Assembly (NCBI GenBank): GCA_964352475.1
Contig: CAYGSL010000005.1
Location: 1-64,000 of the forward strand
Reading direction: 5' to 3'
Length of the DNA: 64,000 nucleotides
Source: JAUIET01 sp964352475
GTDB taxonomy: Bacteria > Pseudomonadota > Gammaproteobacteria > Pseudomonadales > JAUIET01
Part shown: positions 32,976-42,412 of the stretch, piece by piece
How positions within the stretch are numbered: position 1 is the stretch's first letter
Layout: the number at the start of each line of letters is the position of its first letter
Made by a program: the position numbers and the translations under genes
Notes under the pieces: generated by a model
What the model was told of the DNA's origin: nothing
The model's database searches: none
What the model saw: only the letters and a program-made list of their open reading frames with translations

Positions 32976-34735
32976 CCGCTTGCTGCGCCTAGTGGCCTGC
33001 GTGTATCACTTGCACCGTGCACATAACCACCACCGTTAACAAATTCTGGATCAATCATTATTGATTGGGTTCGCCCCAGAGTTCGCATACCCAGGTCCAG
33101 GGTATGCCCTTTCAGGCCAAGCAGCCTGAGTGTATCGGGACTGACACCGCTCTCAACTCTTAGCTTGTCTGGCATCCATTGGTGATGCACTCGGGGCAAC
33201 GCCGCTGCAGTGGCAACGTTGTCGCCAAACACGGTTGCGTTCAGTATCACCTGCAATACTGAGGTTATGATCAGACTGCCTCCAGGACTACCGGTAACCA
33301 ACCAGGGCTGCTTGTCTTTGAACACAATTGTTGGGCTCATTGACGACAACGGCCGCTTACCTGGCTCAATTGCATTCGCTGTTCCGCCCAGTAAGCCGAA
33401 CGGGTTGGCGTGACCCGATCGGGCAGAAAAATCGGCCATTTCGTTGTTTAACAACATGCCGGTTCCCTTGGCCACAATGCCGGAACCAAAACTAAAGTTT
33501 AGCGTGTAGGTATTGCTGACCACATTGCCGTGTCGGTCTACCACGCTGTAGTGCGTAGTATCCTGACTCTCACTAGACAATAAAGCGCCGGGGCGCACCT
33601 CAGCCGAAGGAGTGACAACATCCGGTTTAATCGCAGCTGCTATTTTTCGCGCGTAACTTTTAGAGGTAAGTTCAGCAACTGGCACTTTAAAGTAATCTGG
33701 ATCGCCCAGATACTGACTGCGGTCTGCATACGCAAATTTCATGGATTCCGCGAGATGGTGGATATACTCAGCGCTGTTGTGCCCCATTTCCAATAGCTCG
33801 AAATTCTCCATGATATTCAGCATCTGCAGAATATGCACGCCGCCGCTGGAAGGTGGTGGCGCAGAAAGCACTTCATAATCAAGAAAGCGTCCACGAACAG
33901 GTGTTCTTTCCTGCACCTTGTAGTCAGCAAGATCTTCGAACGTGATTAAGCCGTCATTGGCTTGCATATCAGCAACAAGTCGCTTCGCCACCGCGCCTTG
34001 ATAAAATGCGCTGCGGCCATGCTTTTTTATCTGCTTAAGCGTCCATGCGAGGTCGCGCTGCTTGAACCAGTCTCCGGGCTGCAAGTTGCTGCCGTCTTTT
34101 TTAAAATAGACCCGTTTCGCTTCGTCATCAGTCCATGGTGAATAGGCACCACGGCGGCTGATGCCCCCGGCAAGCGCATAGCTGACTTCAAACCCTTTGT
34201 CCGCCAATTCAATCGCAGGCTCGATCACATCGGCCAACCGCATTGTTCCATACTTCTCAAGCGCGTGAATCAGCCCCGCCACTGTGCCAGGTACACCGGC
34301 GCTCTGCCGGCTCGCATAATACCGAGTGCGATTTACCTCACCGTTCTTATCAAGATACATATCCCGAAATGCAGCTCTGGGGGCAGTTTCCCTATAATCC
34401 ACAAAATGTTGCTCACCATCTTTGTGGATTAGCATAAAACCGCCGCCCGCTAGATTTCCAGCACTCGGATAGGTAACAGCTAGCGCAAAACCGGTCGCAA
34501 CGGCTGCATCAATGGCATTTCCACCGCGTTGCATAATCTCCACGCCCACATCAGCAGCAAGCTTTTCTGCAGCCACCACAACGCCGTGCTTGTAACTGTC
34601 AGGCAGAAATCGGTTACCAAAGTTTATAATGGGGCCTGCCTGGGCCCTGGTTTCTGCCTGAAGTAAAGGTGTCATAACAAGCAAAGGGATAAGCATCAGA
34701 ACCCAAACGGGCATAATTCTAGAAGGCACGGTCAC
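32969..34735 (-). CDS. ggt: gamma-glutamyltransferase
   Basis: The 588-residue periplasmic enzyme has a signal peptide (to about LLQA, residue 27) and is made as a precursor that cleaves itself before the catalytic Thr. That Thr is residue 393 in QDTTHYSVVD, and the substrate-binding blocks NLAGGGFM and PLSSMSPTI are present. It hydrolyses glutathione and gamma-glutamyl compounds or transfers the glutamyl group to peptides or amino acids. It is single-copy here and stands alone, convergent with the MFS gene (7-base overlap) and divergent from the aspartoacylase-family gene. All hallmark residues look intact. Confidence 0.92.
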   Translation of the reverse strand: MTVPSRIMPVWVLMLIPLLVMTPLLQAETRAQAGPIINFGNRFLPDSYKHGVVVAAEKLAADVGVEIMQRGGNAIDAAVATGFALAVTYPSAGNLAGGGFMLIHKDGEQHFVDYRETAPRAAFRDMYLDKNGEVNRTRYYASRQSAGVPGTVAGLIHALEKYGTMRLADVIEPAIELADKGFEVSYALAGGISRRGAYSPWTDDEAKRVYFKKDGSNLQPGDWFKQRDLAWTLKQIKKHGRSAFYQGAVAKRLVADMQANDGLITFEDLADYKVQERTPVRGRFLDYEVLSAPPPSSGGVHILQMLNIMENFELLEMGHNSAEYIHHLAESMKFAYADRSQYLGDPDYFKVPVAELTSKSYARKIAAAIKPDVVTPSAEVRPGALLSSESQDTTHYSVVDRHGNVVSNTYTLNFSFGSGIVAKGTGMLLNNEMADFSARSGHANPFGLLGGTANAIEPGKRPLSSMSPTIVFKDKQPWLVTGSPGGSLIITSVLQVILNATVFGDNVATAAALPRVHHQWMPDKLRVESGVSPDTLRLLGLKGHTLDLGMRTLGRTQSIMIDPEFVNGGGYVHGASDTRRPLGAASGY

Positions 34736-35051
34736 TCCGACAGATCAGTCAATTCTCAGCCGGAATTTATAACACAGGGCCAGCCACACAGATAGTGTGA
34801 CAGAGGTCGCTTTCGTGGTGAACAAAGTTGGCGAAACAGCGGCCTGAGCTATAGTTGATTATGTATTGAACAGATTCACGGTTTCCAGTCTCTGCCACTT
34901 TGCGATACTCCGTTTTGTGGCAGTCAGGGAAGACAAGCATGTTATAGTTCAAGGCTTTAGCACGCATAGCTAGATTTACTATAAACACTTGATATTGCGT
35001 TAAGCGTGCGCGACTCGCTATCAAGAAGACCAGGATCAGGGAATAACCACA
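34736..35051. other. 316-base divergent intergenic region
   Basis: No supported gene. An 85-codon minus-strand frame spans 34767-35024 but has no ribosome site or recognisable protein features. The region should hold promoters for ggt (minus) and the exported aspartoacylase-like gene (plus). CACAC-N5-GTGTG at 34784-34798 is a small inverted repeat near the ggt start. I could not assign a convincing promoter. Confidence 0.6.
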
Positions 35052-36380
35052 ATGAAAGGGTTCACAGCTTTAGCCCTCTGCATCGCCTTTCTTGTCGGCG
35101 TCAGCGGACAACTGCTAGCGGATGCAGTACCCTCGGACGAAGCCCCTGCCAGCGGCAGCGAAAAACCGCTACAGAAGGCCGAGAATATAGATCTTGAGAA
35201 ACCGATTGAGAAACTGCCCGAAGCAATAGTCGAAACCCCCGCCCCGAAGGAAACAGACGAAACAATGGCTGCGGATGACCAGCCAGTTGTGGAAGAGTAT
35301 TACGACGACGGAGTACCGTTTGTTTTGCTCGGTAAGGAAGTCCCACCCCGCACGGCAACGCGCATGTCTTGGACACCAAGCCAATCTTTTGAGGGAATTG
35401 CCGGTTCCACACCGGTTCTGGTCGTTAACGGTGCGAGACAGGGCCCGGTTCTTTGCTTAACTGCAGCGATACACGGCGACGAGTTGAATGGCATAGAGAT
35501 AGTCCGGCGTGTTATGTACGACATAGAACCGGAAAAGCTCACCGGCACGGTTATCGGTGTACCGATTGTTAATCTACAAGGGTTTCGCAGAAACTCCCGT
35601 TATCTGACGGATAGGCGCGACCTTAACCGGTATTTCCCGGGGAATCCGGACGGCAGCCTGGCGTCTCGTATCGCCTACTCATTTTTTAGTGAAATCATCG
35701 AGCAGTGCAGCTACCTGGTTGACCTTCATACAGGGTCATTTCACAGAACCAACCTTCCTCAAATTAGAGCTGACCTGCTTAATAGCTCAGTCGTTGAGCT
35801 CTCCCAGGGCTTTGGCTCCACGGCAGTTTTGCATTCCGGTGGCGCCAAGGGCACGCTGCGCTATGCCGCCAATATGCACGGCATTCCCACGGTTACCCTG
35901 GAAGCAGGCGAACCCATGCGTCTGCAAGACAAAGAAGTTGCGCATGGTGTGAAAGCCATTCAAACGCTGATGAATAAGCTCGAAATGCTAAAAAAAGCAC
36001 GGTTCTGGGGAAAGCCCGAACCGGTTTTTTATGAATCTACCTGGGTACGCGCTGATTACGGCGGTATTCTTTTCAGCGAGGTGTTTTTGGGCAAACGGGT
36101 CAAGTCCGGTGAGGTTTTGGGCACAGTAACCGATCCGATTACCAACAAACGCCATGAAGTTAAATCGCCTGAGAATGGCCGCGTATTGGGCATGGCACTG
36201 AATCAGGTTGTAATGCCCGGTTTTGCAGCGTTTAGAATTGGTATTGAACGAGATGAAGACGAGGTAATCAGCCCGACGTCGGAAGACCCGGACAACCTTG
36301 ATTCATCAGGTGTAGACAAAAGTTCTACCGGAGATGTGGCCGCTTCAGACCCTGACTATGACCCAGAAATCGCGGAATAA
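35052..36380 (+). CDS. exported succinylglutamate desuccinylase/aspartoacylase family protein
   Basis: The 442-residue protein begins with a signal peptide (cleavage about LLADA, 21-25), then an acidic Pro/Glu-rich linker to about residue 90. A zinc-dependent M14-like AstE/AspA domain follows. Zinc ligands appear as HGDE (His141, Glu144) and DLHTG (His226), and a catalytic Glu lies in TLEAGEP at about 282-288. The last 90 residues form a second domain ending in an acidic Ser/Asp-rich tail. Cytoplasmic relatives deacylate N-acyl amino acids. An exported form suggests an envelope or extracellular substrate, possibly peptidoglycan-derived or N-acylated. The start is supported by CAGGGA upstream. 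Confidence 0.8.
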   Translation: MKGFTALALCIAFLVGVSGQLLADAVPSDEAPASGSEKPLQKAENIDLEKPIEKLPEAIVETPAPKETDETMAADDQPVVEEYYDDGVPFVLLGKEVPPRTATRMSWTPSQSFEGIAGSTPVLVVNGARQGPVLCLTAAIHGDELNGIEIVRRVMYDIEPEKLTGTVIGVPIVNLQGFRRNSRYLTDRRDLNRYFPGNPDGSLASRIAYSFFSEIIEQCSYLVDLHTGSFHRTNLPQIRADLLNSSVVELSQGFGSTAVLHSGGAKGTLRYAANMHGIPTVTLEAGEPMRLQDKEVAHGVKAIQTLMNKLEMLKKARFWGKPEPVFYESTWVRADYGGILFSEVFLGKRVKSGEVLGTVTDPITNKRHEVKSPENGRVLGMALNQVVMPGFAAFRIGIERDEDEVISPTSEDPDNLDSSGVDKSSTGDVAASDPDYDPEIAE

Positions 36381-36477
36381 GCCGCTCAGCCACAGCCTTC
36401 CTGTAAACAGGAAAAATATCTTCAACTAGTCACGGCGATTGGCGGTGATTTAGCCCTGCGCTGCTAAACTTTAGTGG

Positions 36478-38340
36478 ATGTATAGCGCTTGTTTTCAGCG
36501 GGCTACTGCCTGCATTCGATTTTGTTCCGGTTTTGTACTGAGCACGTTTATTGTTCTGCAGAGCAGTTCGCTAAGTGCAAATTCTGACATCACCATGAAC
36601 ATGCGTGACGCCGATGTCCGAACAGTGATTCAATGGATGTCAGAAACAACCGGCCACAGCTTTATTGTTGATCCTTCGGTACAAGGTAACATCACGGTTC
36701 TCTCCAGTCAGTCGCTGAGTGCGGAACAGGCCTTTGATGTTTTTTTGCAAGCGCTGAACCTGAATGGTTTCAGTGCATCTATTAAAGGCAATACCGTCAG
36801 CATCGTCCCTTCGGCAAAATCGAGCCAGAATCACAGTGCCGTTCTCGATTCGTTTGAGGGTCATTCCGGTGGTGAAAAGGCGGTGCACGTTTTTCAGGCG
36901 CGCTCTATCAATGCCGCCGCGGTAGCTACGCAGTTGCAGCCTTTACTTGGTGAGCATGGCACTCTGTCTCACCTACCAGGTACCAACACCTTGTTGATTG
37001 CTGACCGCATTGACAATATTCGTAAGGTGCGCAGCTTGATTGACCGACTGGATCAACGTGGTCAGTTAGACATAGACATTATTACCCTGCGCCATACTGA
37101 TGCAGAACAAACCGAGCGTGCTTTGCATAATTTGCTTGGCCAGCAAGACAAGCAGGAGCTGGCGTTGGCAATTGACCAGCGCAGTAATTCTTTATTGGTA
37201 AGCGGTTCAGAGCAAATGCGACAGCAGGTACGCAGTCTTATCGCACAGCTCGACCAGAACCAAACGCGCGACAGCCGCACAGAAGTTATCTATCTCAGTT
37301 TTATCAATGCCGAAGAAATGTTGCCTGTTCTGGAGAGCCTGCACAGCAGCGACGAAACAGGCCGTAGCCACACCAGTGTGCAAGCTGTTTTATCTTCAAA
37401 TGCACTGGTTCTCACTGCGTCAAAACCCATACTTGAGCAAATGAAATCAGTGATCGCCGAGATAGATGTTGAGCGACGCCAAGTGCATTTGGAAGCAGTT
37501 ATTGTGGAAGTCAGCGATCAAATGATCGACTCCTTGGGCGTGCAATGGCAAACCGCATTTAACGGTCGCGACCTTGAAGCGGCAAGCGATTTCGGGTTGG
37601 AACAAATTGAGCGTGTTGTTGACGCCAATGGCGATCTGTTAAGCGAAAACTCTGTATTGGGTAGAGGGTTCACATTAGGTTACTACCGCAATGGTTCGCT
37701 GCGAGGCTTGCTAAATGCGCTTTCACAATCGGATCAGGCCAACCTATTGTCTACTCCTTCGGTGGTTGCTCTGGATAACGAGGAAGCAGAGATATTGGTA
37801 GGCAGTAACGTGCCAGTAGTATCAGGCCAGCAAACATCCCAGGCCTCATCAACCAGTGACCCTTTCACAACGATAGAGCGCCGCGATATCGGCGTCAGCC
37901 TGAAAGTAACACCGCAAATTAATGAACAGGGCTCCATCACCCTGGATATCCTGCAGCAGGTAGAGAGCATAAGCAACAGCACACTAGCCAGCGACTTAAT
38001 ATTTGATAAGCGCAGCATAAAGACCAAAGTATTGGTTGATAATGATGAGGTGCTGGTACTGGGCGGCCTAACCCGGGAAGACAAACGCGAAGGTGTAGAA
38101 CGCGTTCCGGTACTGGGCTACATTCCTATTCTTGGACGTTTGTTCCAGCGAAGTACTGATGAAAGTGTGCGCAGCAATCTTATGGTCTTCGTACACCCCA
38201 GAATACTGGACAAGCAAGCGGCTAGATCACTAAGTCGTGAACGCTATGAAGAACTGCGAAAGAAACAGGTAGAACAGAAAAAAATGAAGTCTGGGAAACA
38301 GGCCTCACCACTGCTCGAGAATGTCAACCTCGACCAGTAA
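36478..38340 (+). CDS. GspD-like type II secretion secretin, second copy
   Basis: This outer-membrane secretin has 620 residues. It has a signal sequence to about residue 35, an N0 domain (MNMRDADVRTVIQW, about 41-54), N1-N3 ring domains, and the secretin core with LLSTPSVVALDNEEAEILVG and the C-terminal VPVLGYIPILGRLF block. It forms the outer-membrane channel for folded exoproteins. It is clearly paralogous to the 669-residue GspD at 49061-51070 but shorter, mainly at the N-terminus and in N3. No lipobox is evident. It stands apart on the plus strand and its 3' end overlaps the convergent gspB by 36 bases. Whether it works with the same machine or with an alternative substrate set is unknown. 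Confidence 0.87.
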   Translation: MYSACFQRATACIRFCSGFVLSTFIVLQSSSLSANSDITMNMRDADVRTVIQWMSETTGHSFIVDPSVQGNITVLSSQSLSAEQAFDVFLQALNLNGFSASIKGNTVSIVPSAKSSQNHSAVLDSFEGHSGGEKAVHVFQARSINAAAVATQLQPLLGEHGTLSHLPGTNTLLIADRIDNIRKVRSLIDRLDQRGQLDIDIITLRHTDAEQTERALHNLLGQQDKQELALAIDQRSNSLLVSGSEQMRQQVRSLIAQLDQNQTRDSRTEVIYLSFINAEEMLPVLESLHSSDETGRSHTSVQAVLSSNALVLTASKPILEQMKSVIAEIDVERRQVHLEAVIVEVSDQMIDSLGVQWQTAFNGRDLEAASDFGLEQIERVVDANGDLLSENSVLGRGFTLGYYRNGSLRGLLNALSQSDQANLLSTPSVVALDNEEAEILVGSNVPVVSGQQTSQASSTSDPFTTIERRDIGVSLKVTPQINEQGSITLDILQQVESISNSTLASDLIFDKRSIKTKVLVDNDEVLVLGGLTREDKREGVERVPVLGYIPILGRLFQRSTDESVRSNLMVFVHPRILDKQAARSLSRERYEELRKKQVEQKKMKSGKQASPLLENVNLDQ

Positions 38341-38847
38341 ACTGCTTTGGTAAGCAAGTATAACGCCGCTGTTAGTAATTTCGTTTAATGCTAAATCCTG
38401 ACTTATCCGCTCTTTCTCAGCAATGCGCTGACCATTGATTATAATTGTTCGCCTGCTCGGATCAGTAGCATAAACGTGGAAAGAAAAGTCCAGCGAACGC
38501 ACGGCATTTTGCGCATCAACAGGGGCTTGCCACAAAGGGACTTTATGTGGCTGCCGAGTTTGTGCAATCTGCGACGCAGCAAGCGGTTCTACGGTTGCTA
38601 TAGAATCAATTGCAGGCGGCAGCTCAGCGGCAACTGCACTATTAGCTTCGGGTGTTGCGAGGGTCCAATACCAGCCAGCAAGATTGACCAGAATTGCACC
38701 TGCTATGATAGCGGGCCAATGTGCGCCCAGGCGCGAGGTTTCCGGCATCTTTGATTGCGATTGCGCTCCCAAACTGCGAGCCACAGGTGCAAGATTTTCA
38801 CGTCGCTCCTGATCCGCCTTGCGCACTGCATCCAATATATACGACAT
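38305..38847 (-). CDS. gspB: general secretion pathway protein GspB
   Basis: The 180-residue bitopic inner-membrane protein opens with the family signature MSYILDAVRKADQERR (1-16). One membrane segment (about 46-62), a Pro/Ala-rich periplasmic linker and a C-terminal GspB domain with the block IIINGQRIAEKERI (about 135-148) follow. With GspA it links peptidoglycan and helps place the secretin in the outer membrane. It lies 18 bases after the gspA stop, so the two are co-transcribed. The 3' end overlaps the convergent secretin gene by 36 bases. Confidence 0.88.
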   Translation of the reverse strand: MSYILDAVRKADQERRENLAPVARSLGAQSQSKMPETSRLGAHWPAIIAGAILVNLAGWYWTLATPEANSAVAAELPPAIDSIATVEPLAASQIAQTRQPHKVPLWQAPVDAQNAVRSLDFSFHVYATDPSRRTIIINGQRIAEKERISQDLALNEITNSGVILAYQSSLLVEVDILEQW

Positions 38848-38865
38848 AGATTAGCCTTTATCTAT

Positions 38866-40491
38866 TCAGCCTGCTTTTCGCACGCTCCGGGTTTTTAATG
38901 CCTGCACAAAAGCAGGCGGCAAGCCCGGGCTGTTAATCTCAAATTCCAACTTAGCGCGGTTTATACTGCGCAACAAGGCAGGATCAGCGGGCTTCTCCGC
39001 ATAGTCAGACTTGTTACTGCTTGAAACGAGATAGCTAAGACGCCCCATAGCTCCGTCACTTTTCTCAGGCTCCAGTAAACGCATTTCTTGCCGCACGCCT
39101 AGCGCATTTCGCACCCAGCTAACGTACTGATCTTGCTCTCCCAGCGATATGGTGTTTCTATAGCCTTGCGGTGGCCGCCATAACCAAGTGTAGTTAAGCG
39201 GCCAAACGTTGGCCAGAGTTGCCGGAGAGCGCTGTTCAACACGCCCATCAGGGTACTCGATGGTAAATCGCTCGCCCGGCGTGGCGCGCAATATTACCCA
39301 GCCGCCAAGCTCGGTAGCATTTTTTGCTTCGATAAGTGCCAACACTGGCACTCCGAGGTTCATAATTCTCGCGGCGCCACCGTGCTCCTCTGTGCAATAC
39401 AATTCTTGTTCAGCAAAGTCAAGACAGCCACTCTCAGAAGACGAAGCCGAACCGACAAAGCCCGATGCGCGCGCCAACTTGAATAACAAAGTGTTACGTC
39501 CATAGTTGTCTAACGCTGCATTTTCCACCGATGGCTTGGCGGCTGAAGTGCCCGCAGGTGAGGATGCAGTCAATTGCTTGGTATCACCGTTGGACATCTG
39601 TAAAACCAACCACACCATACCTACAACAACAAACAGTGAAACCGCCGCTATTCCAAACGGGAAGCGCCATCGTTTTGCCGTAGCGCGACCAACAACTTCT
39701 TCGATGGCTTTTTCACTAATCGTTTCATCGACCAGGTTTCCACCAGTGCTGTAAACACCGAGCAAACAGCGATCACAAATCACGTTGATCAGGCGCGGTA
39801 CTCCACGACTGGCATTGAATATTTTTTTCAGTGCTTCTTCGTGGAAAAGTAAACCATGAAATCCAGCCACTTTCAGGCGATGAAGGATGTAGTCTCGCGT
39901 TTCGATTTCAGTCAAAGCATTAAGATGAAATCTTGCTGTTATCCTCTGTGCAAGTTGTCTCAACTCATTTCGCGAGAGCAGTTCATTCAGCTCAGGTTGC
40001 CCCAGCAAAATTAGTTGTAGCAACTTCTTTTCATCCGTTTCCAGATTGGTCAGCAAACGCAGTTGTTCCAGCACATCAGCGTTAAGATTTTGTGCCTCAT
40101 CAATGATTAAAACCGCGCTCTTGCCCTGAGAATGCAGCGACAATAAATGCTCATTAATCAAATCGACCAGGTAGTTGCTGCCCTGACCCTCCCAAAAATA
40201 GTAGATGCCGAACTCATCGCAAATCGATTTAAGCAGTTCGGTTTCAGACTGCTTGGGGTTAACGACGTAGGCTAGTTCGCAGTGATCAGGAATTTGATGC
40301 AGAAACGCGCGGCAGATAGTGGTCTTTCCGGTTCCCACTTCGCCACTGAGCAACACAAAACCACCCTGCTCTCCAACACCGTAGATCAAATGAGCAAGAG
40401 CTTCCTTATGTTGCTCGCTTAAATACAGATAGCCCGGATCGGGAGCAATGGAGAATGGTAGCGACTTGAAGCCGAAATACTCTTTATACAT
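38866..40491 (-). CDS. gspA: general secretion pathway ATPase GspA (ExeA)
   Basis: This full-length ExeA-type protein has 541 residues. A cytoplasmic AAA ATPase domain opens with FGFKSLPFSIAPDP, with Walker A GEVGTGKTT (about 51-59) and Walker B LIIDEAQNL. A membrane segment lies at about 277-298, and the periplasmic region ends in a peptidoglycan-binding-like domain. With GspB it is thought to open or reorganise peptidoglycan so the secretin can assemble. It follows gspM on the same strand, after 42 bases. The shorter ATPase at 6196-7086 is a paralogue serving the polysaccharide locus. Confidence 0.9.
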   Translation of the reverse strand: MYKEYFGFKSLPFSIAPDPGYLYLSEQHKEALAHLIYGVGEQGGFVLLSGEVGTGKTTICRAFLHQIPDHCELAYVVNPKQSETELLKSICDEFGIYYFWEGQGSNYLVDLINEHLLSLHSQGKSAVLIIDEAQNLNADVLEQLRLLTNLETDEKKLLQLILLGQPELNELLSRNELRQLAQRITARFHLNALTEIETRDYILHRLKVAGFHGLLFHEEALKKIFNASRGVPRLINVICDRCLLGVYSTGGNLVDETISEKAIEEVVGRATAKRWRFPFGIAAVSLFVVVGMVWLVLQMSNGDTKQLTASSPAGTSAAKPSVENAALDNYGRNTLLFKLARASGFVGSASSSESGCLDFAEQELYCTEEHGGAARIMNLGVPVLALIEAKNATELGGWVILRATPGERFTIEYPDGRVEQRSPATLANVWPLNYTWLWRPPQGYRNTISLGEQDQYVSWVRNALGVRQEMRLLEPEKSDGAMGRLSYLVSSSNKSDYAEKPADPALLRSINRAKLEFEINSPGLPPAFVQALKTRSVRKAG

Positions 40492-40533
40492 TAGTGTTTT
40501 TCAGTCTTTCCAGACAAGATCATAATAAGGCGC

Positions 40534-41076
40534 TTATTCCTGTAGCGTTAGACTGGCGCTTAAAACACCACCGGATTGCTGATCAAGCTGGATTTCCCTA
40601 ACCGTTATATTGTGAGTTGAATGCAAGCCGGAGATCCACTGAATGAGGTTCTCGAAACTCACGCCTTCCAACCATACTCGCATGGACGTTTCATCGACTG
40701 GTTCAAAACGTTTGAAGCCTATGCCCCAGAATTTTGCCAGCTCCGATGCGGTACCCAATAGTGTCTGGCCCTCTGTGCGCTGTAAGGATGCCTGCTTTCC
40801 AGAGGTGAACACTGAGGAGTTGGCTTTCATCCAATGTAAAGTAGCCTCTTGTCTCAGTGCAGCTGCGCGAGATGTTTCAGCAAAATTATGTGCGGGCTTT
40901 AACAATACAAGATAGGCCATCACGCACAACGCAAACACTGTCAGCACCTTAAGTGCTATTTGGTCACGATCACGCAGGCCTCTGTAACGAGCAAACAAGT
41001 GCTGTACAACTGGCAGGGTGCTCAGCGAATTCAAGCTCAGTGCAAGGCGCTCAAACATTACGTTAGCGGCATTCAT
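40534..41076 (-). CDS. gspM: type II secretion protein GspM
   Basis: The bitopic inner-membrane protein (180 residues) has a short cytoplasmic N-terminus carrying the family block RYRGLRDRDQIALKVL (about 30-45), one membrane segment (about 46-61) and a periplasmic ferredoxin-like domain. It binds GspL and helps hold the GspE ATPase to the inner-membrane platform. It is the last of the gspE-M series and is followed by gspA. The gap to gspL is 43 bases. No gspN follows, which is common in many genera. Confidence 0.85.
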   Translation of the reverse strand: MNAANVMFERLALSLNSLSTLPVVQHLFARYRGLRDRDQIALKVLTVFALCVMAYLVLLKPAHNFAETSRAAALRQEATLHWMKANSSVFTSGKQASLQRTEGQTLLGTASELAKFWGIGFKRFEPVDETSMRVWLEGVSFENLIQWISGLHSTHNITVREIQLDQQSGGVLSASLTLQE

Positions 41077-41119
41077 TATTGACCTACCGCACGTAACGAT
41101 TGGCGACGTAATAACTTGT

Positions 41120-42409
41120 TCATATTCTTGCCACCATTACCCGCCCGCGAACACCATCGCTTTCCTCAACCGCGGAAAGCAGGTCAACATCCAGCGCCAG
41201 TCGTTTTAGCTTTCGAGTATACAACTCGAGGTCATCAAGTTTTTTAGCGCTTATATCAAGTACCATGCCGTCGCCATACGCGTCGTATCTTATGGATTGT
41301 ATGGGTAGAATCTGATCATCCATGGATGAGGTGACCGCTTCCATCAAATACAGAAACTCCGCACTGAAACCACTGCCTTGCTGACGGTTTAAATGACTCT
41401 GAAATTGTCGCTGCGGATCAACCACTCGTTTTTCCTTGGGAAAGACTTCGCGATAATGCTGCTCACTGGCTATTGCCAGTTGATCGGCCTTGGCGCTAAA
41501 CCACCAGCCAGTCGTTGTCAGCATTGCAATCTCAGCCAGCAGAAAAATGGAAGCAGCGGCGGCAATCCAACGCCAGGGAAACCTGGGTCTGTCATCTGCT
41601 CGCGCACGATAACCGCCTTGCAATAAATTCAAAATGCGTTTGCGATTTCGAACAATGGTAATTGCCTTTAGCGCGAAAGGTGACTCGGAAAACAGCTGCT
41701 CGTCAATTTTGTAGTCCAGCAGCTCACTCTGAAAACGCTGCAAAAGATTGTTCGCTTCCGCGTCACCTTGCTGGGCCATCAGGGTAAGCTGTGGTCTACC
41801 GTTGAATTTGATATCGTTAACATCAAGCGCGTGCTGGTCACTGTTCGCGGCTTGCTTGAAGTGCAAGGTCAAATAAGTGGCCAGCAGTTCAGGTTCTACC
41901 GTCGTTCCCTGATGCTCTGCAAATTGAATCAGAGCTCGATCGTCTTCAAACAATACGCGAACGCCAGAGCCGGACTCGGGCAGCCCCAAGTACTCTGGCA
42001 CAATCATGTACGGTTCCAGATTACAGGTGTACAACAGATCAAGACAGTCGATCAACTCAACATGGCTAACGATAGCCACCGAGTTTTCACCCGCTCCGCC
42101 ATTCGGTTGCATAGCCACATGAACATCTTCAAGATCTTCAGCCAGATTTTCTTCAACCAGATAAGGCACAACCGTTTTCAAGTGCGCGACGTGTTGATCT
42201 GCCACCTGCACCCGGCTCATTCTGACTCTATCGCCTGCGAGTACGACGATTGTTCGGTAATCCTGCGTCACAGAGTGATGCTCAGCTAGCTCGGCAAGAC
42301 AGTGCTGCCCGGAACTAATCACATCGCCTCGACCGTCTAACAATAGCCAGTCACAGAGAGCGGACTCTGGATCGGAGTCAATGTGAAGTTGTAAACATAG
42401 GTAGTTCAT
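41120..42409 (-). CDS. gspL: type II secretion protein GspL
   Basis: The 429-residue protein has an N-terminal cytoplasmic actin-like domain (to about residue 270; VVPYLVEENLAEDLEDVH is typical), a membrane segment (about 280-300) and a C-terminal periplasmic ferredoxin-like domain. It recruits the GspE ATPase to the inner membrane and partners with GspM. The length is slightly above average. It begins three bases after gspK ends, in a tightly packed operon. Confidence 0.87.
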   Translation of the reverse strand: MNYLCLQLHIDSDPESALCDWLLLDGRGDVISSGQHCLAELAEHHSVTQDYRTIVVLAGDRVRMSRVQVADQHVAHLKTVVPYLVEENLAEDLEDVHVAMQPNGGAGENSVAIVSHVELIDCLDLLYTCNLEPYMIVPEYLGLPESGSGVRVLFEDDRALIQFAEHQGTTVEPELLATYLTLHFKQAANSDQHALDVNDIKFNGRPQLTLMAQQGDAEANNLLQRFQSELLDYKIDEQLFSESPFALKAITIVRNRKRILNLLQGGYRARADDRPRFPWRWIAAAASIFLLAEIAMLTTTGWWFSAKADQLAIASEQHYREVFPKEKRVVDPQRQFQSHLNRQQGSGFSAEFLYLMEAVTSSMDDQILPIQSIRYDAYGDGMVLDISAKKLDDLELYTRKLKRLALDVDLLSAVEESDGVRGRVMVARI

Positions 42410-42412
42410 AGT

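Noticed and set aside
34767..35024. 85-codon minus-strand frame in the ggt/aspartoacylase gap
   Set aside because: No ribosome site, no recognisable protein features, and it fills a divergent promoter region.
36398..36413. TTCCTG-TAAA-CAGGAA hairpin after the aspartoacylase-like gene
   Set aside because: Only six base pairs and no T run on either strand; not convincing as a terminator.
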